A DNA stretch of 12,159 bases from Wohlfahrtiimonas larvae_A (GCA_040394195.1 JBEBSR010000068.1:1-12159); one strand, 5' to 3'; positions 1 through 7,677 are shown, counted from the first letter of the stretch. The notes: generated by a model not told the origin, from the sequence alone. Program-made: numbers and translations.

Positions 1-54
1 GGACACTGCCCTTTCACGGCGGCAACCGGGGTTCGAATCCCCGTAGGGACGCCA
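1..54 (+). tRNA. tRNA-Glu (TTC), 3' part only
   Basis: This is the 3' portion of a tRNA gene cut by the window edge. The anticodon arm is visible: stem 6-10 pairs with 18-22 (with one T-G pair), and the seven-base loop 11-17 carries anticodon TTC at 13-15, which reads GAA/GAG. The T arm contains the canonical GGTTCGAATCC motif, and the CCA end is encoded at 52-54. The acceptor 5' strand and D arm lie upstream of the window. The retained part closely resembles bacterial tRNA-Glu. A terminator follows eight bases later, so this appears to be the last gene of its transcription unit. Confidence 0.95.
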
Positions 55-61
55 ATTTTAG

Positions 62-88
62 AAGCCTGCACATTGTTGCAGGCTTTTT
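62..88 (+). terminator. Intrinsic terminator after tRNA-Glu
   Basis: The arms GCCTGCA (64-70) and TGCAGGC (77-83) form a perfect 7-bp stem with a 6-nt loop, extended by two A-T pairs (62-63 with 84-85), and run into a T tract at 84-88. It sits between the tRNA and darP, whose start codon is only 19 nt past the T tract. It therefore both ends the tRNA transcript and could limit read-through into darP. Confidence 0.85.
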
Positions 89-107
89 GCTATGAGGAGA
101 AATAAAC

Positions 108-620
108 ATGCATGAAGATGAATTTGATTATGGTCCAAGTAAGAGCCAATTGAAGAGAGAAGCAGAGGCTAAGCAAGAGTTGGGTGGTACTTTAATTCAG
201 CTATCCAAAAGTGATTTAGAAAGTTTGGATTTACCCATCACATTGTTTGAAGCAGTGGTATTGGCTCAATCAATGAAAAGTGATTCCTCATTGAAGCGTC
301 AAAAGCAGTTACTTGGCAAATTGATGCGTCAATTCGATGATGAAGATTATGATCGTTTGTCTAAACGATTAGAGAGATTACGCTCAGGCAGTGAGCAGCA
401 GAGAATGGTTGAAAAATGGGTTGAGAATAAAGTTGAACGCCTGCTCAATCAAGATGCTTCTGTGAATGATGAAATTGTGGAGCAATTGGAAGGAATTGAC
501 TTTCAATATATGCGTCAATTAGTGCGCAATTCTATTAATGAGATCAAAAAAGGTGGTAAATCTCGTAGTAGAACTTTGTTATTTAGATATTTGCGTGATA
601 AATTTGAAGAAAAGGCGTAG
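108..620 (+). CDS. darP: DarP/YjgA (DUF615) ribosome maturation factor
   Basis: The 170-residue product belongs to the DarP (formerly YjgA, DUF615) family, whose E. coli member associates with pre-50S particles and promotes late 50S subunit maturation. Family marks visible here are an acidic N-terminus, then SKSQLKREAEAKQELG (about residues 11-26), a highly charged helical middle, and a C-terminus around FRYLRDKFEEK. The length is close to the roughly 180 residues usual for the family. The start is ATG at 108, with an AGGAGA ribosome-binding site at 95-100. The stop is TAG. It has no room for its own promoter between the tRNA terminator and its start, so its promoter must lie in or before the tRNA gene, or it depends on read-through. 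No defects are seen. Confidence 0.92.
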   Translation: MHEDEFDYGPSKSQLKREAEAKQELGGTLIQLSKSDLESLDLPITLFEAVVLAQSMKSDSSLKRQKQLLGKLMRQFDDEDYDRLSKRLERLRSGSEQQRMVEKWVENKVERLLNQDASVNDEIVEQLEGIDFQYMRQLVRNSINEIKKGGKSRSRTLLFRYLRDKFEEKA

Positions 621-639
621 TGAAAGTTACAATTATAGA

Positions 640-645
640 TATAAT
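640..645 (+). promoter_or_regulatory. Candidate -10 element upstream of pilG
   Basis: A perfect TATAAT hexamer lies in the 72-nt gap between darP and the PilG-like gene, about 47 nt before the ATG at 693. No good TTGACA-like -35 is present at the usual spacing, so this is either a weak promoter, an activator-dependent one, or chance in AT-rich DNA. The gap holds no terminator hairpin, so read-through from darP is also possible. The sequence TATAATGTCC also occurs at the candidate macA promoter on the other strand. Confidence 0.4.
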
Positions 646-692
646 GTCCCACTACAATAGTTTTTCTGCAAGTTAGATAATGGAATATAAGA

Positions 693-1064
693 ATGGCCAA
701 TAATTTTAAAATCATGGTAGTTGACGATAGTAGTACTGTTCGTAAAACAGCAGAATTAATCTTATCTAAAGAAGGTTACGAAATTGTTTCAGAGATTGAT
801 GGTTTTAATGCTTTGTCTCATTTAGAGGAAGTAAAACCTAACTTAATCTTTATGGATGTAATGATGCCTAATCTTGATGGTTATGATACATGTCAGATCA
901 TTAAAGGGTCACCATCAGAGCTGTCTAAGACGCCAGTGATTATGTTAACCAGTAAAGATGGTGCCTTTGATAAGGCGCGTGGGCAATTGGCAGGTTGTGA
1001 TGCCTTCATTACTAAACCATTTACTCGTGATGATTTAATCAGCGTAATCGAAAAATTTAAATAA
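693..1064 (+). CDS. pilG: PilG-like CheY-type response regulator
   Basis: A stand-alone receiver domain of 123 residues. All phosphorylation-site residues are present: acidic pair D11-D12, phosphoacceptor D55 in FMDVMMP, T86, and K108 in the TKPF motif. It matches Pseudomonas PilG better than PilH: it shares DGF(N/D)AL, LDGY(D/Q)TC, PVIML(T/S)SKDG and FDKA(R/K)G. PilG is the CheY-like output of the Pil-Chp pathway, promoting type IV pilus extension and, in P. aeruginosa, raising cAMP through FimL, FimV and CyaB. The start is ATG at 693 with only a weak GGA at 682-684. The next gene starts 14 nt after its TAA. The domain looks fully functional, which contrasts with the reduced partners downstream. 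Confidence 0.9.
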   Translation: MANNFKIMVVDDSSTVRKTAELILSKEGYEIVSEIDGFNALSHLEEVKPNLIFMDVMMPNLDGYDTCQIIKGSPSELSKTPVIMLTSKDGAFDKARGQLAGCDAFITKPFTRDDLISVIEKFK

Positions 1065-1078
1065 TAAAGGATTTTTCA

Positions 1079-2593
1079 GTGATTGAAGAGAGTGAAGCAG
1101 TGATCACTGCTAGCCAGCCAGTTCGTAATCCTTATGAAAAACAAAGAAAGCAACTCTCTGTAACTTTCTTTGTTTTCGGTGTTTTATTGATAGGATTTAT
1201 CGTTTTCGCATTCATCAGTTTGCCAAAATATCAAACGAACCAAAATGTTGAGCATTTGTCTCAAGCATACGATGCCATTCGAGATATTGATAACTATATC
1301 AGCGTGCAAACACAAGGTGGCCGTTTAAATGAAGCACAATTGAAGGAGAAAATTCAAAGTGTAACGGACAGCTTGAATCGTGTGACGGGCGATGATGCAC
1401 GCAATGTGCAATTAATTTGGGGTGGTTTTAAAAAACAACTCTCTGAACAAACGATCGCTTTGGATACCATGAATGATGCCATTCAGTTAAAATTGAGGGT
1501 AGATAGTGCAAGTCAATCGTTGTATCAAAATCTATCATCAGTATCGAATCAATTATCAGAAGCTCGGTCCGTTAGCTTAGAAACGGTGCGTTATATTGAT
1601 CAGTTGGCAAACTCTGTTGTGCGTTTGCATGCTAATATTAACCGCGTGATTAATAGTCAATCACAAGTAGAAATTAAAACAATTTCGGAATTGACAGACA
1701 GCTTGTCTGTTGTTCAAAAAGGCCTAAATGTTTTAGTTATGGGCTCACCTGCTGATGCTGTACAAAGCATTAAGGGGACATTGGAAGAAGAGAATATTAT
1801 TGAATCACAGTTTGTATTCAATCAACTAGCCAGAGATGTTTCTAATCTTGTGAAGGATGCTAGTGGAATTGTGATGTTGAACCAAATGAAAACTCGTTTA
1901 CAAGAAGAAAAAGATCATATTCAGAGTTTATTGCAGTCAACCATTGATAATGCCTATATGACTCAGCAGGAATATATCAAAGTTACGAATCAATCGGTAT
2001 TCTTGATTTCATTAGTGGCATCTATTGGCACGGTTTTATTCTTTATTATTTTTTCATTCTTATTTTTAAGACTAAATAAATCACGCCTATCCCTTGTTTC
2101 AGAAAAAGATGCTAGAGGACAAAGAATTGATGAAGTAATGGTGATTGTAGAGCGATTTGTTGTGTTGCGTAATCGATTATTGCCTCAATTAGAGATTGTT
2201 GCATCATTGAATAATGAAAGTGATCGTATTCTTCGCAAGGGTAGGGAAGTTCGTCAGTCAGCGACAAGTTTTAATCACCTTGTGAAAGATATGGATCGTA
2301 CTTATGAATATTTAGAACAAGCTTTTACACATGACTTAGCTCTATTGAAACAAGATGGACAAAGCATGAATTTGGAAGAATTACGCACGACTTTAAAAAG
2401 GCAATTGCAATTTTTTACAGACCGTAAAGCAGAATTGATGAATATGAAACAATGCTCACTGTTGATTGATGAATTTTTCTCAAATGTTGTGAGCAATACT
2501 AATGATTCTGTCGTTGCTTATCGTGAAGTTGAACAAGAATTGATGTTAATTATTTCAGAAATTGATCAGTTAAATAGAGACTTGAAGGAATAA
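1079..2593 (+). CDS. PilJ-like membrane sensor lacking the MCP signalling domain
   Basis: The 504-residue protein has the front end of a PilJ-type chemoreceptor. It has a short cytoplasmic N-terminus, a first membrane helix at about 27-47, a long helical periplasmic region at about 48-305 whose spacing of W, L and R residues resembles the PilJ sensor, and a second membrane helix at about 306-330. The cytoplasmic part is only about 174 residues and helical, probably coiled coil. I see no HAMP domain and no conserved MCP hairpin tip of the kind rich in E, R, A and G. Pseudomonas PilJ is about 680 residues. The start is GTG at 1079, chosen because AAAGGA at 1066-1071 sits seven bases before it and PilG ends just upstream. 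The reading frame is clean, so it looks selected rather than decayed. Whether it is PilJ or an analogous sensor is inference from domain layout and neighbours. Confidence 0.65.
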   Translation: MIEESEAVITASQPVRNPYEKQRKQLSVTFFVFGVLLIGFIVFAFISLPKYQTNQNVEHLSQAYDAIRDIDNYISVQTQGGRLNEAQLKEKIQSVTDSLNRVTGDDARNVQLIWGGFKKQLSEQTIALDTMNDAIQLKLRVDSASQSLYQNLSSVSNQLSEARSVSLETVRYIDQLANSVVRLHANINRVINSQSQVEIKTISELTDSLSVVQKGLNVLVMGSPADAVQSIKGTLEEENIIESQFVFNQLARDVSNLVKDASGIVMLNQMKTRLQEEKDHIQSLLQSTIDNAYMTQQEYIKVTNQSVFLISLVASIGTVLFFIIFSFLFLRLNKSRLSLVSEKDARGQRIDEVMVIVERFVVLRNRLLPQLEIVASLNNESDRILRKGREVRQSATSFNHLVKDMDRTYEYLEQAFTHDLALLKQDGQSMNLEELRTTLKRQLQFFTDRKAELMNMKQCSLLIDEFFSNVVSNTNDSVVAYREVEQELMLIISEIDQLNRDLKE

Positions 2594-2595
2594 TA

Positions 2596-4377
2596 ATGAG
2601 TGAAAATGTAATTGAACTAACTGATGCAGAAGTGGTTGAAGAATTGAAGAATATTGTGCAAAGCCTGCGCAATACATTAGAGACATTATTAGAAAATTCT
2701 GATGATGAAGAACAAGAAAAAGATAATATTAGTGTTGCATTAGAAGAAATATCTAATATTTTTTCTGTATTAAATTGGCAAAAAGCAACCAACTATACAC
2801 AGCAAGCATTGGAGCGTGTACCAGAGCTTTCTGCTTTTGGTGAAGATGCAGCTGAAAATTTTCTATTGCGATATTGCTTAATTTTAGAGCAAAGCATAGA
2901 GGATTATGCAGATTCAGGTGTGATTGTAGAAGCTGAAATTGCAGCAGATTATGATGCGGATGCAGAACAATCCTCAGATGAAGTGAATGTAACTTTATTA
3001 AAAGTTTTGCGCACACTTTACCAGCGTCAATTATTACAGCTTATTAAAAATTCTGATAAAACTGTGCCATTGAATGCTTTGAATGCTTTGAGCCGTGATA
3101 TCACAGCTGTTTTACCTACATTGAATGCAAGAGATTGGTTGCTATTATCTTTTTATGTGCAAGCATTGTTGAAAAATCAACAAATTTTTGGTGTAGATAC
3201 GCATAGAATTTTAGCTCAGTTAGATGGGCGGTTATCTCAATTATTGGCTAAGCAAAATTTTGATGCAAATGTCTGTGATGATCTAGTGAAAGTGATTCGT
3301 ACTTTAGATCAAGGTTCAGATTTCATTGAAAATAATGTCTTGATGCAAGATGTTTATTCAATTTCACCATTGGTTTATAAGCGTTTTGGTGCAGCGCTCA
3401 AAGATGAATTAGTGAAAATTCATGAACAATTGGAGCGAGTTTATTTAGATCATGCTCAGCGTTTGCGTTTAGAAGATTCTTTACCATTCTTAGAGCGTTT
3501 ATCCAATGTTCTTAAATTTATGGGTTTAAAACGTTTATCACTATTAACAGATGATTTATTGAAATCATTTCGTCAATTGATTGTGGTCCCTGTTGATAAT
3601 GTCCAGTTCAATGAGATTGTGAGTCAATTTTGGGTATTAGAGAATTTCTTGTCTAATTTGTGGGTTCGCCGCAGCCAAACTGTGCCTTTGTCTTATAATG
3701 AAACAAAAAACTGGGCCTACATTAGTGCTAAACAATCGGCTGTGAAATTATTCATTTCTCAATATCGCAAAATTCGTGAGCAGGCAACTAATACTAAAGA
3801 TTCTGGTGAGTTGAAAAAATTACAACAAAGCTTATTTGATACTGTGAAAGCAGAAAGCATATTGTCTGTATCGCATGGTTTAACGCGTTATTTTGTAGAT
3901 GAGTTTATGTTGGAAGCTCTGTCTAAAGAAGATTTGTTAGAAGTCACTTTAGCCATTGAATATATTAGCAACATGAATTTTGAAAACCGTGAAGTTGCTG
4001 ATGATGTCATCCGTGGTGCTAAAGAAATTTTACAAAAGCATCAACAAATAGTTGAAAATATGTCGGAACCAACATCATTTGATAAAGATGTTATCGATGC
4101 TTTTACTGATGATTTACATAGTTTAGAAGCTGAATTTAATGAGCGTATTAATCAGCCAATGGATACGAAAAATTATGAAGATTTAATTCGTATTGCTCAT
4201 ACATTGCGTGGGAATGCGAATGTTGTGAAATTATCAGATGTTGTTAAGTTAGCGACGGCGCTGGAAAATAATATGCGTAACAATACAGAGTATGATGCTG
4301 TTAAAATGGATTTATATCGTCAAGCTTTTGTAGGAATCATCGAACAATTTAAAGCATTCTTGAAGCAACAAGGTTAG
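2596..4377 (+). CDS. ChpA N-terminal/FimL-like protein with C-terminal HPt domain
   Basis: This 593-residue, almost wholly helical protein has no signal peptide or membrane helix. Residues 1-100 resemble the degenerate N-terminal HPt-like domain of ChpA/FimL. About 135-400 resembles the helical region that follows it in those proteins, including YQRQLLQLI (about 142-150). The C-terminus (about 500-593) is an HPt domain with the phospho-accepting motif AHTLRGNA at H535. The catalytic part of ChpA is absent: no CheA dimerisation, ATPase (N, G1, F, G2 boxes), CheW-like or receiver domain, whereas Pseudomonas ChpA exceeds 2,000 residues. It starts two bases after the PilJ-like stop, with AAGGA at 2585-2589. 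FimL, about 560 residues and also ChpA-N-like, binds PilG and FimV. This protein may combine a FimL-type scaffold with a working HPt. Family assignment is by residue pattern only. Confidence 0.6.
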   Translation: MSENVIELTDAEVVEELKNIVQSLRNTLETLLENSDDEEQEKDNISVALEEISNIFSVLNWQKATNYTQQALERVPELSAFGEDAAENFLLRYCLILEQSIEDYADSGVIVEAEIAADYDADAEQSSDEVNVTLLKVLRTLYQRQLLQLIKNSDKTVPLNALNALSRDITAVLPTLNARDWLLLSFYVQALLKNQQIFGVDTHRILAQLDGRLSQLLAKQNFDANVCDDLVKVIRTLDQGSDFIENNVLMQDVYSISPLVYKRFGAALKDELVKIHEQLERVYLDHAQRLRLEDSLPFLERLSNVLKFMGLKRLSLLTDDLLKSFRQLIVVPVDNVQFNEIVSQFWVLENFLSNLWVRRSQTVPLSYNETKNWAYISAKQSAVKLFISQYRKIREQATNTKDSGELKKLQQSLFDTVKAESILSVSHGLTRYFVDEFMLEALSKEDLLEVTLAIEYISNMNFENREVADDVIRGAKEILQKHQQIVENMSEPTSFDKDVIDAFTDDLHSLEAEFNERINQPMDTKNYEDLIRIAHTLRGNANVVKLSDVVKLATALENNMRNNTEYDAVKMDLYRQAFVGIIEQFKAFLKQQG

Positions 4378-4385
4378 GAGTCTTA

Positions 4386-5177
4386 ATGTCTGAAATGATC
4401 AGCTTAAAAGATGTTTCGCTATCGTTTGGACAGCGCATCATTTTTGATAATATTTCTATGTCTATTCCTAAAGGGAAAATTACAGCAGTAATGGGGCCTT
4501 CAGGTACTGGCAAAACCACATTATTAAAATTAATGACAAAGCAAATTTTGCCGCAATCTGGTGAAATCACTGTGATGGGAAAAAATCTAGAGCAATTATC
4601 ACGTAATCAGTTGTTTGATTTACGTAAACAGATGGGCTTATTGTTTCAATCAGGTGCTTTATTTACAGATATGTCAGTGTTTGACAATGTTGCATTTGCA
4701 TTGCGAGAGCATACTAAACTATCAGAAGAGCTGATTAATACATTGGTTTTGCTGAAATTAGAAGCGGTGGGTTTACGTGCATTGAAAGATGCGAAACCAT
4801 CTTCATTATCAGGAGGGCAGGCGAGACGTGTTGCATTAGCACGTGCAATCGCATTAGATCCGCAATTATTATTATATGATGAGCCTTTTACGGGCCAAGA
4901 TCCTATTTCTATGGGTGTATTATTGCGTTTAATTAAAGATCTGAATGATGCTTTAGATTTAACAAGCATCATTGTTTCTCATGATGTGGAAGAAGTCTTA
5001 AGTATTGCTGATTACGTTTATATTTTAAGTGGTGGCAAGATTATTGCGCATGGTACTGCTGAGGATATTAAAGCTGATCAAAATATTTGGGTAACACAGT
5101 TTATTCAAGGTTTGTCGGATGGCCCTGTGCCATTTAATCTACCAACGACAGCGTTGAAGGATGAATTATTATCATGA
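4386..5177 (+). CDS. mlaF: MlaF-like ATPase of phospholipid transporter
   Basis: A 263-residue ABC ATPase of the Mla family, the cytoplasmic motor of the MlaFEDB complex that moves phospholipids between the inner membrane and periplasmic carriers. Motifs in order: Walker A GPSGTGKT (37-44), Q-loop Q88, signature LSGGQ (141-145), Walker B LLLYDEP (161-167) followed by the family-typical FTGQDPI, and switch H199. The C-terminal tail with DGPVPF (about 245-250) matches the MlaF extension that clasps the neighbouring subunit in E. coli, which separates it from other ABC ATPases. ATG at 4386 follows a strong AGGAG at 4376-4380 and is eight bases after the HPt protein. Its TGA overlaps the mlaE start (ATGA). 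The protein looks intact although its membrane partner is broken. Confidence 0.92.
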   Translation: MSEMISLKDVSLSFGQRIIFDNISMSIPKGKITAVMGPSGTGKTTLLKLMTKQILPQSGEITVMGKNLEQLSRNQLFDLRKQMGLLFQSGALFTDMSVFDNVAFALREHTKLSEELINTLVLLKLEAVGLRALKDAKPSSLSGGQARRVALARAIALDPQLLLYDEPFTGQDPISMGVLLRLIKDLNDALDLTSIIVSHDVEEVLSIADYVYILSGGKIIAHGTAEDIKADQNIWVTQFIQGLSDGPVPFNLPTTALKDELLS

Positions 5178-5950
5178 AGTTTATAGAAGCAATTGGACAA
5201 AAAACAATACAACTCATAAGTTCTTTGGGTGATAGCATCGTTTTCTTTTTTGCCATCATTCGCCACTTTACTTATTTATTTCAAAAGCCAAGTTTATTTG
5301 TTCGCCAAGTTTATCAGTTGGGTATCTTATCGTTACCCATTATTTTGCTGTCGGGATTGTTCATTTGAATGGTTTTAGCATTTCAGGGTTATGTGATTTT
5401 GGTGCGTTTTGGTGCAGAAGCATCTGTGGGCACAGTCACAGCATTAGCGTTATTTCGTGAATTAGCATCTGTTTTCACAGCATTGTTATATACAGGGCGT
5501 GCATGTTCATCGTTAACGGCAGAGATCGGATTAATGCGTGCAACAGAGCAGTGGTCAAGCTATGAAATGATGGCAGTTGAACCAAACCGTAATATTTTAT
5601 TGCCACGATTGATGGCGGGCATCATTGTTGTACCGATATTAACTATCTTATTCTCAGATATAGGCATTTTAGGTAGTTATTACATTGCCGTAGATGTTTT
5701 AGGATTAGATGGCGGTGGTGATGGGTCGCACATGCACGCGGCTGTTGTTTTTTAGGATGAGATTTTCAATGGTGTTATCATTAAGAGCATTGTATTTGGA
5801 TTAATATGTAACTTAGTCGCACTGCGTGAAGGATTAATCGGTGGCGCAACATCAAGTGGCATTGCAAATTCAACAACAGCAACAGTTGTAAAAGCCTCAC
5901 TATTAGTGTTGGCCGCAGACTTCTTGTTAACAGCTTTATTGTTTAGATAA
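5174..5950 (+). pseudogene. mlaE: mlaE permease gene with two in-frame nonsense codons
   Basis: One continuous reading frame of 258 codons plus a final TAA matches the MlaE permease (260 residues in E. coli) end to end, but it is interrupted by TGA at codon 65 (5366-5368) and TAG at codon 194 (5753-5755). No frameshift is present. TGA replaces the glycine of the E. coli FIGMVLGLQGY stretch and could arise from GGA by one substitution. Recognisable pieces are TAEIGLMRATEQ and MMAVEP in the middle, and TATVV and LLTALLF at the end. Several normally invariant positions are altered: RELGPV has become RELASV and GRAG has become GRAC. The ATG overlaps the mlaF stop. An ATG follows the TGA directly, so reinitiation could yield a 128-residue fragment, but that lacks the first and last membrane parts. 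I read it as a young pseudogene; sequencing error is less likely with two separate substitutions. Confidence 0.85.
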
Positions 5951-5985
5951 AAATAATTTTCAATGTTGTTTAAGGGATCAATATC

Positions 5986-7638
5986 ATGAGAACGATAATA
6001 AAAATATGGCTTCAAGCCATGATAGCACTTGCGTTGTTATTTTCTGTTGCTTCGGCACAGGTAGATCAAACGCAAGCAGATGACGATATTTTCTTATATA
6101 AAACAATTCCAGGTGATAGTTTATGGAATATTGCTCAGCGCCATTTGCATAATATTAAATTATGGACAGAATTAAAAAAAATTAACCATTTACCGAATGA
6201 TGATTACATTGAGCCAGGCACATTGATCAAAGTGCCTAGAAAATGGTTGAAAGTTAACCAATCCACAGCGACTTTAGTGAATGCGATTGGTGGTGTTAAA
6301 ATCATCAATGGTGAAAAGCAAACGTTAGAGTTTGGTAAAGATTTTACAGAAAAAGATAGTTTAATTTTATCTACAGGTGACACAATTTTAACGAGTGATG
6401 ATGGTTTGGCAACGATCTTATTTAAAGATGGTTCACGCTTATTATTACAAAGTAACAGTGAATTGATTTTGAATGATTTGATTGCGTTAGGCGATGGCTC
6501 TTTGAGTGATATTAAATTGCAATTGGACAAAGGCCGTTTAGAGAACCGTGTTTATTCAAGCCCTATTTCTAATACAAACTATGAAGTGAAAACAGCAACA
6601 GCGACAACGTCTGTTCGTGGTACAGTTTTCCGCATGGGTTTAGAAGATGATGATAGTGTGACAGAAGTTGTATCAGGTAAAGTTGCCGCGAGAGCACAAG
6701 AAGGTGAATCAGCTGCTGAATTATTGGCAGGTCAAGCGATTATTATTTCAAAAGATGGTGATGCAAAACAAGTTGAAATGTTACCACCGCCAGTATTTGC
6801 AAAATTCCCACAGTTAATTGAAGCTGTACCAATTAAGATTGATGTTGAAGCGGTAGATGGTGTTGTCGGCTATGCAACAAAAGTTATTCCTGTCGGCAGT
6901 GATGAACAAGATGCAGTATCAAGCATGCGTTCAGAAGGCAATGTTTTATTAGGTAATGATTTACCAGATGGTCGTTATCAAATGATGGTGAGTGCGATTG
7001 ATCAAAATGGTGTAACAGGCCAGCCTGCGACTTATGAGTTTATTTTAAATGCACGTCCATTTGCTGCTGTACTAACAACGCCAGCTCAAGATGAAAAGGT
7101 TTTATTGCGTAATCTGACATTTAACTGGGATAAAGTGAATGATGAGGCGAAGACTTTCTATCTACAAGTGGCAAGAGACGATAAGTTTAGAGATATCGTA
7201 ATTGATGCAGATAACTTAGCTGAACCAACTTACAAACCTGAAGATTTGCTATCTGGTATTTATTTCTGGCGCGTTGCATCTATTGATGCAGAAGGCATGC
7301 GTGGTCCTTTCTCGGCAACTAAAGACTTTAGAATCTTATTAGAAGATCCGAATCTTGAGAAAGCAAACGTTAAAACTGTAGATGTTCAGTTGGAATGGGC
7401 ACCATTAGAAGCAGGGGCACAATACTTGATTCAAATTTCTGACAGTACAAAATTTGAGAAAATTATTTTAGAACATTCATTAACTGAAAATACAGTTTTT
7501 GTAGAAAACCTAGCACCAGGTACTTATTTCTTTAGAATTCAATCTACAGCTGGTGATAATTATGTCAGCGAATGGGGTTTACCTCATCAGTTTGAAGTAT
7601 TGGATATCCAATCTGTTTCTGCAAAGATTAAACCTTAA
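5986..7638 (+). CDS. Secreted LysM-FecR-Fn3-like envelope protein
   Basis: A 550-residue exported protein. A Sec signal peptide covers 1-24, with probable cleavage in ASA|Q; the absence of a lipobox cysteine argues against a lipoprotein. A LysM domain (about 37-84, with YKTIPGDSLWNIA and the PGTLIKVP end) should bind peptidoglycan. A FecR-like domain follows (about 128-235, with TGDTILTSDDGLATILF and TTSVRGTVFR). The remainder contains two or three beta-rich repeats resembling fibronectin type III (about 282-356, 362-450 and 455-538), the last two each ending a strand with GIYFWRV or GTYFFRI. This layout is widespread in Gram-negative genomes and its function is unsettled; anchoring or envelope sensing is inference. 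The start is ATG at 5986, supported by AAGGGA at 5972-5977, 35 nt after the mlaE frame ends. A strong terminator follows. Confidence 0.85.
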   Translation: MRTIIKIWLQAMIALALLFSVASAQVDQTQADDDIFLYKTIPGDSLWNIAQRHLHNIKLWTELKKINHLPNDDYIEPGTLIKVPRKWLKVNQSTATLVNAIGGVKIINGEKQTLEFGKDFTEKDSLILSTGDTILTSDDGLATILFKDGSRLLLQSNSELILNDLIALGDGSLSDIKLQLDKGRLENRVYSSPISNTNYEVKTATATTSVRGTVFRMGLEDDDSVTEVVSGKVAARAQEGESAAELLAGQAIIISKDGDAKQVEMLPPPVFAKFPQLIEAVPIKIDVEAVDGVVGYATKVIPVGSDEQDAVSSMRSEGNVLLGNDLPDGRYQMMVSAIDQNGVTGQPATYEFILNARPFAAVLTTPAQDEKVLLRNLTFNWDKVNDEAKTFYLQVARDDKFRDIVIDADNLAEPTYKPEDLLSGIYFWRVASIDAEGMRGPFSATKDFRILLEDPNLEKANVKTVDVQLEWAPLEAGAQYLIQISDSTKFEKIILEHSLTENTVFVENLAPGTYFFRIQSTAGDNYVSEWGLPHQFEVLDIQSVSAKIKP

Positions 7639-7677
7639 TCTTTTGCATTAATCTGATTCATTAGATTCAATTATATG

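Noticed and set aside
1..107. Integration site or mobile element at the tRNA 3' end
   Set aside because: No integrase, no repeat of the tRNA end and no foreign-looking genes follow; darP is a housekeeping gene.
3069..3094. Tandem nine-base repeat (AATGCTTTG twice)
   Set aside because: Only two copies inside a coding helix giving an NAL repeat; no sign of a functional or mobile repeat.
5366..5755. Stop codon reassignment or selenocysteine/pyrrolysine-type recoding to explain the stops in mlaE
   Set aside because: Two different stops (TGA and TAG) would both have to be sense, yet darP and the HPt protein end with TAG at sensible family positions and mlaF ends with TGA overlapping the next start. 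No recoding hairpin is evident, and other conserved residues of mlaE have also changed.
5369..5755. A separate 128-residue gene starting at the ATG after the TGA
   Set aside because: It is the central part of MlaE in the same frame as the pieces on both sides, has no convincing ribosome-binding site, and lacks the ends of the permease.
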